Origin: Microvenator marinus
GTDB taxonomy: Bacteria; Myxococcota_A; Bradymonadia; Bradymonadales; Bradymonadaceae
DNA: 64,000 bases
NCBI RefSeq assembly: GCF_007993755.1
Contig: NZ_CP042467.1
Location: 5,728,001-5,792,000, forward strand
Reading direction: 5' to 3'
The position numbers were made by a program, and so were the translations under genes. The notes under the pieces are model-generated. The model was not told where the DNA came from and did not search any database. It was given only the letters and a program-made list of their open reading frames with translations. This document shows positions 1-8,805 of the stretch, one piece after another. Every line of letters starts with the position of its first letter. Position 1 is the stretch's first letter.

Positions 1-975
1 CGAGAGTTGGCGAATTTGGTGCGAACCACGCGCACGTTAAGAACGCTTACGCTTCTCACGTTTTGCGATATGGCGACGGTGGGAGACAACGTGCTCACGG
101 ACTGGAATGCCTCGTTATTGCTGGGCCTACACCATCGCATCGAACAGATGTTGGTGCATGGCGCAGAAGATACCTGGCAGCGAAACGAATCGCGGATTCG
201 AGAGATCGAGGAATGGTTGCTTGAGGAAGGCCATGTTTCGGGGCATGTCGAGCGCTTTTTGAGAGATGTTCCAAGCGCCCACCTCGTGGAGACTCCGGCC
301 CAGGCTTTGGGGCGGCAATTCTTGGCCTACGAAGCGTCCATGGCCACAACACCAATTGTAGTGACTTCAAATCTCGAGGACGAAGGTGTGACCGAAGTGA
401 TCGTCGCGACGATCGACCGACCAGGAACTTTGGCGCGAATCACTGGAACAATATCAGCTAATGGCCTCACGATTCTTGGTGCAAGGATTGTTTCTACCCA
501 CAACGGAAAAACGCTGGATATTTTTCAGGTAGAGAAGTCGGGCGGTCATGGGGCATGGTCTGGGGGCAGTGAGCCGCTGGGGGCGCGTCGCGCGGCAAAA
601 CTTGAGGAACAATTGAAAGGGGTGTTGAGCGGGGAGTTGGATGTTCGAGAGCTTTTGGACAAGCGCTTGAGCGAGGGTAAATTGGGCCGCAAACCGACGC
701 CTGCAGTTGACCAAAAAGTAGAGATTCTGGAAATCAGCGAAGAATTTACTGTGTTTGAGATTTCTGCAGAAGATCGCATTGGTTTGCTCTATGAGATAGC
801 GAGTGCCCTTGAGAACTCGGGGGTTGATATCCAACTCTCGAAGATCGACTCCGTTGGCACGCAGGTCGTTGATACATTTTATGTGGAAGAACTTAGTGGA
901 GGCGCTCTGAGTCCCCAACGGGCTCAAGAGGTCAAAACATCATTGGAACGCGTTATAGGAAAGAGGTCAGAATGA
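1..975 (+). CDS. glnD: GlnD (PII uridylyltransferase / uridylyl-removing enzyme), C-terminal part
   Basis: This is the 3' end of a gene that begins before the window; the frame is open from base 1. The visible 324 residues hold the end of the HD hydrolase region, with the typical stretch TLTLLTFCDM followed by VLTDWNASLL, and then two ACT domains. The first ACT begins near TEVIVATIDRPG and the second near TVFEISAEDRIG. GlnD adds UMP to the PII nitrogen-signalling protein and removes it; the ACT pair senses glutamine. The stop codon overlaps the start of the next gene by four bases (ATGA), so the two are probably translated together. The nucleotidyltransferase domain would lie upstream and cannot be checked here. 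Confidence 0.92.
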   Translation, partial: RELANLVRTTRTLRTLTLLTFCDMATVGDNVLTDWNASLLLGLHHRIEQMLVHGAEDTWQRNESRIREIEEWLLEEGHVSGHVERFLRDVPSAHLVETPAQALGRQFLAYEASMATTPIVVTSNLEDEGVTEVIVATIDRPGTLARITGTISANGLTILGARIVSTHNGKTLDIFQVEKSGGHGAWSGGSEPLGARRAAKLEEQLKGVLSGELDVRELLDKRLSEGKLGRKPTPAVDQKVEILEISEEFTVFEISAEDRIGLLYEIASALENSGVDIQLSKIDSVGTQVVDTFYVEELSGGALSPQRAQEVKTSLERVIGKRSE

Positions 976-1619
976 GATATCTATTCGTTGCACTAGGACT
1001 CCTTTTTGTGGGTTGTGAAAAGAAGGAGGCTGCTCGGGAGTCCGAAACGACTCAAACTCAAGAGGTCGTTGAAGAGGCGCCTGAGGCTAAGCCAGCCCAG
1101 CCGAAGGAAGAAGCAAAGTGGGTTGAGACGCCGATGGTGCCTGAAGGGCAGCGCCGTCAGGTCGCCATCGCGACCGAAGCACAACGACAGCTCGCCACGC
1201 AACTCATGCAGAAGCTCAATGCCGCTATCGCAGAGGGCGGGCCGAGTGCTGGTGTGGAGGTCTGTTCTACAGTGGCACCGGAGATTGCGACGAGCGTAGG
1301 AGAGGCGAACGGAGTCAAGATTGGAAGGACGTCTGCTAAGCTCCGAAACCCTAAGAATACTGCACCTGAGTGGATGGTGAGTGTGCTTGAGGAAGAAAAG
1401 AACACGAGACGCTTCTTTTCGCACCCAGACGGAACACTTGGGGTAGCCACTCCAATCCCGATGGCAGAGCTGTGTGTGCAGTGCCATGGGCCCGCGGAGG
1501 GAATCAGTGCGGAGGTCAAAGAGGCCCTTGGAGCGGCGTACCCCGAGGACGAGGCGACCGGGTATAAGCCTGGTGACACCCGTGGTTGGTTCTGGATTGA
1601 AGTCCCGGCAGAAAGCTAG
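972..1619 (+). CDS. Lipoprotein with DUF3365 (Tll0287-like) haem-binding domain
   Basis: 215 residues. The N-terminus is a lipoprotein signal ending in the lipobox FVGC near residue 15, followed by a Glu/Ala/Pro-rich linker to about residue 55. The rest matches the DUF3365/Tll0287-like pattern: a Cys before APEIA, then RTSAKLRNPKN, and a single c-type haem motif CVQCH near residue 168. The protein is therefore likely an exported, membrane-anchored monohaem protein, perhaps a redox or ligand sensor; its partner is unknown. It overlaps glnD by ATGA, an odd pairing for a nitrogen-signalling enzyme. Its TAG stop shares bases with the stop of tsaB on the other strand (CTAG at 1616-1619). Confidence 0.75.
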   Translation: MRYLFVALGLLFVGCEKKEAARESETTQTQEVVEEAPEAKPAQPKEEAKWVETPMVPEGQRRQVAIATEAQRQLATQLMQKLNAAIAEGGPSAGVEVCSTVAPEIATSVGEANGVKIGRTSAKLRNPKNTAPEWMVSVLEEEKNTRRFFSHPDGTLGVATPIPMAELCVQCHGPAEGISAEVKEALGAAYPEDEATGYKPGDTRGWFWIEVPAES

Positions 1620-2332
1620 GCGCTTTTTGGGGTTTTTACTTTTGCGTCGCTCGGCCGAATATAATTCGGCTCCAGCTGCTTCCAGGAAAGCGTCTGACTG
1701 GCGAGCGCTTTTTCGCGTCCGAGAAGGGCAAGAGAGTAGGGCGACGGGCAATCCCAGCCCTCACCAAACCGGCTAACGTTCTTGGGGAGGTCTTCGAAGA
1801 ATTTCGAGTATGCGTCAAGGCCGGGGCCTACCACGCTCACCGCGCTCGCTTCGGCCAGTCGTCGAATCGTGTTCGCGCACTCAGTTGGCGAGAGCGCTTT
1901 GTCAGCTTGGACGAGTTGAAAGTCCTCATCCAATACCGAGATGTAGCACTCGTTTCTTCGCGCGTCGGCTAGGGCGACCGTGACCTCCCTGCGCGCAGCC
2001 CAGACAGGCCTCGCCATTGCGGCCAAGCTCGAGACACCCACCACAGCTACTCCTGCCGAGAGGGCGAGCGCCTTGGCGTTTGCGAGTCCCACTCGAAGGC
2101 CGGTGAAGCTCCCCGGGCCGAGTCCAACACTGATCAAATCCAAATCAGCAACGCTCAAACCGTGTGATTCGAGCGTCTGTGAGATGTTTTTCAAGAGGCT
2201 CGCCGCATGGTTGTTATTGGCGAGGTGCTGGCGCCTCTCCAAGAGATTCTGCCCACGAACCAAAGCGATTGTCTGAATTTTTGAGGAGGTGTCGAGCGCG
2301 AGCACCAATTCGAACTCATTCTCAGCCTTCAT
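1616..2332 (-). CDS. tsaB: TsaB, tRNA threonylcarbamoyladenosine biosynthesis protein
   Basis: 238 residues, normal for the family. The N-terminus LALDTSS and the motif GLGPGSFTGLRVG are hallmarks of TsaB, the ASKHA-fold partner of TsaD needed for the t6A37 modification of ANN-decoding tRNAs in the cytoplasm. The start overlaps the 3' end of rseP by 11 bases and closes a six-gene operon that starts with the shikimate fusion at 8663. The C-terminus (PNYIRPSDAK) also fits TsaB, where it usually reads YLR followed by a polar tail. Confidence 0.93.
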   Translation of the reverse strand: MKAENEFELVLALDTSSKIQTIALVRGQNLLERRQHLANNNHAASLLKNISQTLESHGLSVADLDLISVGLGPGSFTGLRVGLANAKALALSAGVAVVGVSSLAAMARPVWAARREVTVALADARRNECYISVLDEDFQLVQADKALSPTECANTIRRLAEASAVSVVGPGLDAYSKFFEDLPKNVSRFGEGWDCPSPYSLALLGREKALASQTLSWKQLEPNYIRPSDAKVKTPKSA

Positions 2333-4034
2333 TGATAAAACTCGCGATGTTGTCCCATTGCCGTTGAATATCGTTCTTGAAAGCGAGGATCACGAGGAAA
2401 AGGATCATCGCGAAACCGATATAGGCGGCGATTTGCCTCGTTCTGAAGCTCAGTGGGCCTCGCTTGATGGCTTCCATCAAGAAGAGAAGAAGCTGGCCGC
2501 CGTCCAATACCGGAATGGGCAAAAGGTTGATAACCCCGAGATTGATGGAGATTAGCGCCATCATCTGAAGGAACCGGTCCCATCCGGCGGCGCCTGCTTG
2601 AGCGGCAAGTTCTCCGATCAAAATCGGTCCACCGACGTTGTCTAGACTGAGTCTGCCCTGAGCCATTCTCACAAAGCCCATCACCAACATGGTGCTGAAC
2701 TCCCAGGTTTGGCGAACCGAATGGTCGGCCGCAAAAGCGAGACGTTTGAAGAAGGGAAACGGAATGGAATCCGCAACGTAGGTATCGGCAATCTGTCCCC
2801 ATCCAATATGCATGCGGTGATAGCCTTGTTTTTCGAGATTGAGGAGTACCGGCTTAAGCTTGAGGTCCACCTCTTCACCGCTTCGGAGCACTTTGAGGTC
2901 AAATTCTACGTTGTTAACGGTAGGTGCTTTTGCGTCCTCGGCCTGACGGGCGACGACCTCGCTATTGATGGCGTTGGAAATTTGCGAATTCAAGAGCCGC
3001 CAGTTGGATATCTCGCGAGCATTCAGATGCGTGATGATGTCGCCGACTTGCAGGCCGGCAGCCTGGGCTGGCGAGTCGCTCTCGACTCGCGCAACGGCCA
3101 TCTCTGCGTTGCGAATTCCGAGGGTCCATTCACCATTCTTCTGGATCGGAGTGACCGTGATGTCGATCACAGACTGCGCGTAGAGTTGTGCGTAGTCGAC
3201 CTCGAGAGGTTTTCGTCGAAGTACTTGCAGCTCAAGGGGCTTACCCTCAGAAGTCCTCGCGTTGGCCTGAATCTCGTCAAACCTGTGAATGACTTTGTCG
3301 TTGATCTTGACGATTTTGTCGAAGTTCTGAAGCCCAGCTGTGGCCGCAGCACCTTGAGGATCCACAATGGCGATGGTGGGGCCGTAGGTTCCTGGATGAA
3401 TTCCAACTAACCCGAAGGTCTCAGAACTAAGCCCCATCATGTCCGTGATGTTTCGCTCCTCGGGCGTAACTTTCAGGGTCATGGGATTCGAGTCTCGGAC
3501 GATCTGGAGTGTGATTTCCTGATTCGGTTTCTCGGAGATGTTCTCTACGACTTGATGCCAAAATTCGATCTTCTCATCATCGATTTGAGTGATCGTATCG
3601 CCCGGAAGAAGGCCCGCCTCAGCCGCTGGGCCGCCCGCAAAGACATCTCCGACAATCGGCGGGGTAGTCGTAGTGATGGTCATCGTAAAGAAGAAGTAGA
3701 TGACCAAAGGCAGCAAGATGTTGGCTGCAGGTCCTGCCAAGACGATAAGACTGCGTTGCCAAATCGGCTTCATCATCAGTCCGCGCTTTTGCTCCTCGGG
3801 AGGAAGATGCTCGAGTGATTCGAGGTCTCCTCCCAACATCTGAACGTACCCGCCGAGCGGTAGGGCGCAGAGTGCGTACTCCGTCTCGCCCTTTTTGAAC
3901 GAAGCCACGGTGGGGCCGAAGCCGATCGCAAATCTGATGACCTTTACATCGAATAGCCTCGCCACCAAAAAGTGTCCGAGCTCGTGGATGAAGACGAGTG
4001 CCCCAATCAATATCAATGCGTAAATGAGACCCAT
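2322..4034 (-). CDS. rseP: RseP-type site-2 zinc metalloprotease with three PDZ domains
   Basis: 570 residues; intramembrane protease of the M50 family. The zinc motif HELGH is at residues 17-21 in the first membrane helix, and the second signature NLLPIPVLDGG sits in the C-terminal helix pair. Three PDZ-like segments can be read between them (around VFAGGPAAEAGLLPGD, QGAAATAGLQ and SDSPAQAAGLQVGD), whereas the common form has two, which explains a length about 100 residues above the usual 450. Known family role: cleaving anti-sigma factors and leftover signal peptides in the inner membrane. It follows cdsA after 15 bases; dxr, often placed between the two, is absent here. Confidence 0.93.
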   Translation of the reverse strand: MGLIYALILIGALVFIHELGHFLVARLFDVKVIRFAIGFGPTVASFKKGETEYALCALPLGGYVQMLGGDLESLEHLPPEEQKRGLMMKPIWQRSLIVLAGPAANILLPLVIYFFFTMTITTTTPPIVGDVFAGGPAAEAGLLPGDTITQIDDEKIEFWHQVVENISEKPNQEITLQIVRDSNPMTLKVTPEERNITDMMGLSSETFGLVGIHPGTYGPTIAIVDPQGAAATAGLQNFDKIVKINDKVIHRFDEIQANARTSEGKPLELQVLRRKPLEVDYAQLYAQSVIDITVTPIQKNGEWTLGIRNAEMAVARVESDSPAQAAGLQVGDIITHLNAREISNWRLLNSQISNAINSEVVARQAEDAKAPTVNNVEFDLKVLRSGEEVDLKLKPVLLNLEKQGYHRMHIGWGQIADTYVADSIPFPFFKRLAFAADHSVRQTWEFSTMLVMGFVRMAQGRLSLDNVGGPILIGELAAQAGAAGWDRFLQMMALISINLGVINLLPIPVLDGGQLLLFLMEAIKRGPLSFRTRQIAAYIGFAMILFLVILAFKNDIQRQWDNIASFINEG

Positions 4035-4049
4035 CTCAAGCCTGTGAAA

Positions 4050-4943
4050 TCATGCGACGAATGTGAGGTAGAAAAAGTAAACCCATGGGGTCGCAAAGAT
4101 CAACGCATCTATTCTGTCGAGCATTCCACCGTGCCCTCGAATAACTGTGCCGCTGTCTTTGACGCCATGAGAACGTTTCACGAGGCTTTCAGCCAGGTCA
4201 CCGACCTGTCCGAGGATGTTGGCCGGAATGGTGAGGATCAAAATGTTGATGATGCCCAGTTCTTTCCACTGAAGGTCTACTTTCAGGGCTTCAATACCGA
4301 AGAGTGTGGTGCTTAGACCCTCACCCGCCATTGCTGTGAATCCCTTGTCCCAAAGAAATGCCAGTAAAATTGCGGAGAGGAAGCCACCGATGGCGCCTTC
4401 GATAGATTTTGCAGGGGACACTGCCGGGTAGAGCTTGTGTTTTCCGAATGCTCGGCCGGCAAAATAGGCGCCCGTGTCGGACATCCAGACGATGGACATG
4501 GCCATGAAGACCCAGAAGGGGCCTGCGTTTCCAGCGTCTCGATTGAGCAGTGCCATGGTGGAGATTAAGAGCCCACCGTAGATCAAGCCGACGACACAGG
4601 CCCCGATGTCTCGGGTCGCCGTTTCGATCGATTCGTATTTGAAGAGAAAGTAGATCATCAAGCCGATGACTGCGGCCGAGAGCGCAAAGAGGAAACTCGC
4701 TGGCGCCCAATAGAGCACGCTCATGAGGCCGATCCCGAGCAGAGTCGTTAGCCATCTGGCAGCCGCTTTATCAGCTCCTAGAGTGATGTTGACGTATTCC
4801 CAGGCGCTCGTGCCTGAGGCCCAGGCGATCAAGGCAAAGAATGCCCATTTCGGAGCCACAAAGATGAGATAGAGCAGTATTGGAATGGCGACTGCCGCTG
4901 TGAGCAGGCGAGGGCCAAGGTCTGACTTCTTCTTTTCTGACAT
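4050..4943 (-). CDS. cdsA: CdsA, phosphatidate cytidylyltransferase
   Basis: 297 residues with about eight hydrophobic segments. The C-terminus carries the CDP-alcohol synthase signature, reading SLVKRSHGVKDSG and then GHGGMLDRID. The enzyme makes CDP-diacylglycerol from phosphatidic acid and CTP in the inner membrane, the branch point for all phospholipids. The first residues are charged (MSEKKKSDLGPR) and precede the first helix. It starts four bases after the stop of the J-domain gene and leads directly into rseP, a common arrangement, although uppS and dxr are missing from this cluster. Confidence 0.94.
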   Translation of the reverse strand: MSEKKKSDLGPRLLTAAVAIPILLYLIFVAPKWAFFALIAWASGTSAWEYVNITLGADKAAARWLTTLLGIGLMSVLYWAPASFLFALSAAVIGLMIYFLFKYESIETATRDIGACVVGLIYGGLLISTMALLNRDAGNAGPFWVFMAMSIVWMSDTGAYFAGRAFGKHKLYPAVSPAKSIEGAIGGFLSAILLAFLWDKGFTAMAGEGLSTTLFGIEALKVDLQWKELGIINILILTIPANILGQVGDLAESLVKRSHGVKDSGTVIRGHGGMLDRIDALIFATPWVYFFYLTFVA

Positions 4944-4947
4944 GAAA

Positions 4948-5832
4948 CTACTTGCCTACAAGATTCTCGTACTCGGCGATTTTCGCCTGAACGGCTTGAT
5001 TATCAGGCTCAAGGCTAAGTGCAAAGCGAAGGTTTTGGATAGCTTGAGCCCAATCTCGGCGGGCAACATCGGATTGAGCAAGTTTTAGGAACTTCTTAGC
5101 AGCAGGGTTTTGGCTCAGCTCCCCGAGTGTACGAGGCCCTGAATCCAATGCAGCATCATCTGAAAGACGTAGCTCGCCACGTGAAAGTGCCTCATCGTAT
5201 TTCGCTCGAGACTTTCGGTCAGATAGCACGCCATAAGCTTCTGTGTAGGTCTTGTAGAGTTCGTTGACGTGTTCGTGGATAGCCGCGCCCCATTTTTCGG
5301 AGCGAAACCTCGAGTACCTGTCAGGGTGGTACCTCAAGCTAATTGCGTCATAAACACTCACGATCACGTGATGAGGCGCACCCGCTTTGAGACCGAGCAT
5401 TTGGTAGTAGGACTGGGTCGGGATGAGTTCGAGCCGTGCCTTGATCTCCTCGTAGAACGCCTTCCAGCGCGCCATATCTTGTTCGGATGAGTTCTGTGCG
5501 GTGATCCGCTTGAGCCCATTTCTCAATACCGGGCCAGGAACGGGAAATTTGAGAGCGAGATCAAACGGCCCCTCTTTTGGGACCTCTGCCGGCACGAGGT
5601 ATAGAATTTTTGGGACCGGATCGAGCTGTTTAAGCGCGTTGGCGAGCGCTGCCCCGGGCCCGTCTTGCAAAGACTCGTGGATAATCGCGACTCGAAGCCC
5701 TCGTCCTTTGAGCTTTTCCGCGATCCCTGCTCCCTTTCTCGTGGCGATGGGCTTGAATTCGTCCTGGGGAAGGGCGGCAACAATATCCCGAAGGGTGTCG
5801 GTGTCTCCACATGCGATGAGAATAGATTCCAC
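4948..5832 (-). CDS. J-domain protein with N-terminal receiver-like segment
   Basis: 294 residues. Residues 1-85 look like a receiver-type alpha/beta fold (SILIACGDTDTLRDIV, VAIIHESL, KILYLVP), but the usual acidic pocket and phospho-acceptor Asp are not clearly kept, so it may be a pseudo-receiver. Residues of about 140-215 form a DnaJ domain with the HPD triad in RYHPDRYS, the site that stimulates DnaK-type ATPases. The end (AQSDVARRDWAQAIQNLRFALSLEPDN) looks like one TPR unit. It is not canonical DnaJ: there is no Gly/Phe-rich region and no zinc-finger region. It sits between aroC (21 bases away) and cdsA (4 bases away), and no role in either pathway can be read from the sequence. Confidence 0.75.
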   Translation of the reverse strand: MESILIACGDTDTLRDIVAALPQDEFKPIATRKGAGIAEKLKGRGLRVAIIHESLQDGPGAALANALKQLDPVPKILYLVPAEVPKEGPFDLALKFPVPGPVLRNGLKRITAQNSSEQDMARWKAFYEEIKARLELIPTQSYYQMLGLKAGAPHHVIVSVYDAISLRYHPDRYSRFRSEKWGAAIHEHVNELYKTYTEAYGVLSDRKSRAKYDEALSRGELRLSDDAALDSGPRTLGELSQNPAAKKFLKLAQSDVARRDWAQAIQNLRFALSLEPDNQAVQAKIAEYENLVGK

Positions 5833-5853
5833 TAAAGGCCTCAGATCCGTTGA

Positions 5854-6915
5854 TTAGACTTCAGAATTACCGCTGAACTCGGGTTCGGTGCAAGCAAAAG
5901 CGCGGTCAAGTCGTTGAGCGAGTGCCAAATCCGCCATAACGAGCGCACACATGGATTCGAGAACGGGGATCGCTCGCGGCACGATACACGGGTCGTGACG
6001 GCCCTCTTTCGCCATGCTTCCCACGGTGCTCGCCGGCTTGAAGTAGACGAGGAGGCGGATGGTTTCTCCGTTCGTGATTCCGCCTTGAATTCCGTTCGCC
6101 GAGGCACTGATCCCACTCAATTCACCGCCTGCACTTTGATGGAACTCAAGACCTCTAGTTTGAGCGTCCTCGTGAGCGTCTCCTAAGGTTACACCAACAA
6201 CCGCGCCAACACTCATCAAGGCACCTGGGAGCAAAGCCTTGGCCTTTCGAAAAACGGGTTCGCCCAGACCGATAGAGGCTCCTGAGATCTGAATTTCCAC
6301 GATTCCACCAAACGAGTCGCCATCGCGCTTGGCTTGTTCCAGCGCAGCTTGAATGGCCTCGGCGGCCGCAGGGTCGGGGCAACGCGTGGGATGGGCATCA
6401 ACCATGTCTCGGCTGAGGTTCTCGGGGATTGTGGTGGCGCGATGCGGCCCGATTTGGCGCGTAAACCCCACGATTTTGACGTCCGGAATCAACTTTTCGG
6501 CCACGACCCCGCCAATGACTCGCGCCAGAGTTTCTCTTCCAGACGCGCGTCCGCCGCCGCGATGGTCACGGTGTCCAAACTTCTCCTGCCAAACTCGATC
6601 GGCATGTCCCGTGCGGTAATAATTCGGGTCGTAGTCTTTGGACCGAGCGTCGTGATTTCGAACGATCACACAAATCGGACTGCCGAGCGTCTTTCCCTCG
6701 AAAACACCGGATAGGATTTCAGGTTCATCAGCTTCAGCACGCGAAGTTGTGATGGACGATTGTCCAGGTCTGCGGCGCCCAAGAGCGACTTCCAAATCGG
6801 CTTCGCTAAGGCTGAGGCCGGCCGGGACGCCGTCGATCACCGCCCCGAGGGCGACCCCGTGGGACTCACCGAACGTAGTGATCGTGAAAAACTCTCCAAA
6901 ACTATTTCCTCTCAT
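5854..6915 (-). CDS. aroC: AroC, chorismate synthase
   Basis: 353 residues, full length. The N-terminus (GNSFGEFFTITTFGESHG) and the RRRPGQSSITTSR and GVTLGDAHED segments are typical. The enzyme converts EPSP to chorismate with reduced FMN, the last common step of aromatic amino acid synthesis. The start codon overlaps the stop of the upstream three-domain shikimate gene by four bases, so the last common steps are made from one transcript with probable translational coupling. Confidence 0.96.
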   Translation of the reverse strand: MRGNSFGEFFTITTFGESHGVALGAVIDGVPAGLSLSEADLEVALGRRRPGQSSITTSRAEADEPEILSGVFEGKTLGSPICVIVRNHDARSKDYDPNYYRTGHADRVWQEKFGHRDHRGGGRASGRETLARVIGGVVAEKLIPDVKIVGFTRQIGPHRATTIPENLSRDMVDAHPTRCPDPAAAEAIQAALEQAKRDGDSFGGIVEIQISGASIGLGEPVFRKAKALLPGALMSVGAVVGVTLGDAHEDAQTRGLEFHQSAGGELSGISASANGIQGGITNGETIRLLVYFKPASTVGSMAKEGRHDPCIVPRAIPVLESMCALVMADLALAQRLDRAFACTEPEFSGNSEV

Positions 6916-8663
6916 ATGCCATCCTGAAACCAGTAAACTCGTTGTTCTCGGGCTTGTCCCTCAAAGAACCGGTCACCATTTAGATGAATCGCGGCTTTCG
7001 AGGGTGCCACTGACGTGTAGTGGAGGTCGATTTGTACTTCCGTGAACACCGGCCTCTTAAGCTCGCGGCCCGTGGCGTTGATGACGAGTGGCACTGGGCC
7101 TATCGCGGTATCAGCCCGCCCGCGCACCAGTTCGACCTCCCAGCCTTCGGATTTCATGGAACGAGACACGGCATGGCTGACATCTCCTTGACCGACGATC
7201 GCGGCACGTTTTTCCAAGGCGGGTAGGCCAGACAAGGCATTTCTCATCCCAGCCTCATCCGTATCGGTACCCATCCACGTTCCACCACGAAATTTCAGGG
7301 TGTTGATTGGGCGGTCAGCGCCAATCACCCTCGCGGCCACGGACTTCAATGGCGTGGTGATCGAAAGTTCGTGAACGCCGAGGTCTCGCAGTAGTTTTGT
7401 CAAGATGTCGAACTCGGCTTCCTCGCATGGAATCTTGATGTAGCCGTGGTTTTGGGCCGCGCGCAGAGCCGCTCGACGATGCCACCAGTCACCCTGACTC
7501 TTTTGAACTGGCATACCTAGCAGGGCTTGAAATGAAGGATCGGGAATAAGCGTCCAAATCGGCAGAAGGTCTTGAAGATCGTGTGGTGTCGGTCCGGGCC
7601 GGTTTCCTCGTGCTTTGGAGAGTCCGACCCTCACGTAAGAAAGCGGATTTTGGAAGCTCTTGAGAAATCGAAGCCACACAAAATTGCTCCCTTGAGGAAT
7701 GAACGACGTCTTGGCGGAGTCGAAGCCTCGCCAAAGAGCGAGGGCTTGAGCAAGCCCGCTAATGCCCGAAATTCGCGGGGCAACCTTGAACTCGCATGCC
7801 ACCTTCCACTCGGGTCTGAGTTGCTCGTAACAATCACGAAGATTCTTCAGTGTTGATTCGGCGAGAATATTCGGGTGAGTTGAGAGGATAAGGCGGCGGG
7901 GAGGGGTTTCAAAGACTCCACTGTTTAGCGCATCCGCAAAGTAGTCGATATCGATGTCCCATGCCTCAGCCTCCAGATGCTCCAATAGCCACGCAGCATT
8001 TGAGCCTCTAAGGCTCGCGAGGTACGGGCTCGATGTGGAAGTTTCAAGGTCAGAGCGAATTTCGACACCTGCCAAGTTGAGGCGACGCGCCAAGTACTCA
8101 GCTTTCGCAACCTCAGCCTGCGATTGAGGAACCACGAATGTGCGAGGGGCTAGCATTGACGAAGAGTCTGTCCAAACGATGAGGTCTTCGAGCTCATCGG
8201 CCACTCTCTCGAGCGCTCGTCCACGCGGAATCTCGACCTTGAGGTCAGCCCATCTCTGGTAGCGAGGCTCTCGTGTTTGCCGCATCCACTCTACTTCTTC
8301 TTCCCATGAGAGTTCGGGGCGTAGGCGTTCGCGCTCTGTTCGGGCAGACTCTTCCCAGCCGTCGCGGTCTATCCAAACGGCGATGGCATGGTTTGGAATC
8401 TCCTCGATTCCAGCGCCACATACTATGAGTCGAGGTGTTTCCGCTTGGGGTTGAGCGAGCAGGTCTCGCAGAGTCTCTGTTTCAAGCCGTCTGAAATGCT
8501 GCCAGTTCTCGGCTACCAGGTTCGCTGCGCTTCGCCCCGTTTTCGTCTCGATAGCACAGTCAAGGTCGATGACCTCGAATCCTCGCTCACTAAGGATGCG
8601 CCCCAACGAGGACTTACCTGCGGTGCGATGACCAAATAAAATGAAATCTCTGGGACAATTCAT
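6912..8663 (-). CDS. Three-domain shikimate pathway protein: shikimate kinase, type I dehydroquinase, shikimate dehydrogenase
   Basis: 583 residues with three domains in series. Residues 1-165 resemble shikimate kinase: P-loop GHRTAGKSS, DLDCAIE, FRRLETETL, the lid RERLRP and REPRYQRWAD; the GGG motif reads GAG. Residues of about 170-360 resemble type I 3-dehydroquinate dehydratase: EIRSDL, LILSTHPN with the usual His, and EFKVAPRIS with the Schiff-base Lys; the position of a second acidic catalytic residue reads DIDIDYF. Residues of about 375-583 resemble shikimate dehydrogenase: KSQGDWWH, TTPLKS, MGTDTDEAG, INATG and FEGQAREQ. The domain order equals the last three domains of fungal AROM. 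It is also the order of the fungal quinate repressor, so a regulatory role cannot be excluded, but the overlap with aroC argues for an enzyme. Confidence 0.85.
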   Translation of the reverse strand: MNCPRDFILFGHRTAGKSSLGRILSERGFEVIDLDCAIETKTGRSAANLVAENWQHFRRLETETLRDLLAQPQAETPRLIVCGAGIEEIPNHAIAVWIDRDGWEESARTERERLRPELSWEEEVEWMRQTREPRYQRWADLKVEIPRGRALERVADELEDLIVWTDSSSMLAPRTFVVPQSQAEVAKAEYLARRLNLAGVEIRSDLETSTSSPYLASLRGSNAAWLLEHLEAEAWDIDIDYFADALNSGVFETPPRRLILSTHPNILAESTLKNLRDCYEQLRPEWKVACEFKVAPRISGISGLAQALALWRGFDSAKTSFIPQGSNFVWLRFLKSFQNPLSYVRVGLSKARGNRPGPTPHDLQDLLPIWTLIPDPSFQALLGMPVQKSQGDWWHRRAALRAAQNHGYIKIPCEEAEFDILTKLLRDLGVHELSITTPLKSVAARVIGADRPINTLKFRGGTWMGTDTDEAGMRNALSGLPALEKRAAIVGQGDVSHAVSRSMKSEGWEVELVRGRADTAIGPVPLVINATGRELKRPVFTEVQIDLHYTSVAPSKAAIHLNGDRFFEGQAREQRVYWFQDGI

Positions 8664-8805
8664 TCGTTAAACCCTGTGGACACAAGGTGAGTAGCGCTTA
8701 GGTCGCGACTTCGCAAGTTGTGGCGGTTATCTTGCGCCACGCGATGGTCTGCCGTAGTCTCCAAAAGAGATGCTTGGGCGGCGGCCCAGAATTGGATTGA
8801 TAGAA

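Noticed and set aside
993-1751. 252-residue open frame on the minus strand over the DUF3365 lipoprotein gene
   Set aside because: It is rich in Arg, Leu and Ser, matches no family and lies wholly over two well-supported genes; a shadow of biased codon use.
2709-3410. 233-residue open frame on the plus strand inside rseP
   Set aside because: The rseP frame has complete motifs; the antisense frame has no recognisable domain or binding site.
8720-8740. GTGGCG/CGCCAC hairpin between the shikimate fusion and the kinase
   Set aside because: Six pairs and a nine-base loop without T-run; such repeats are expected by chance in a divergent region.
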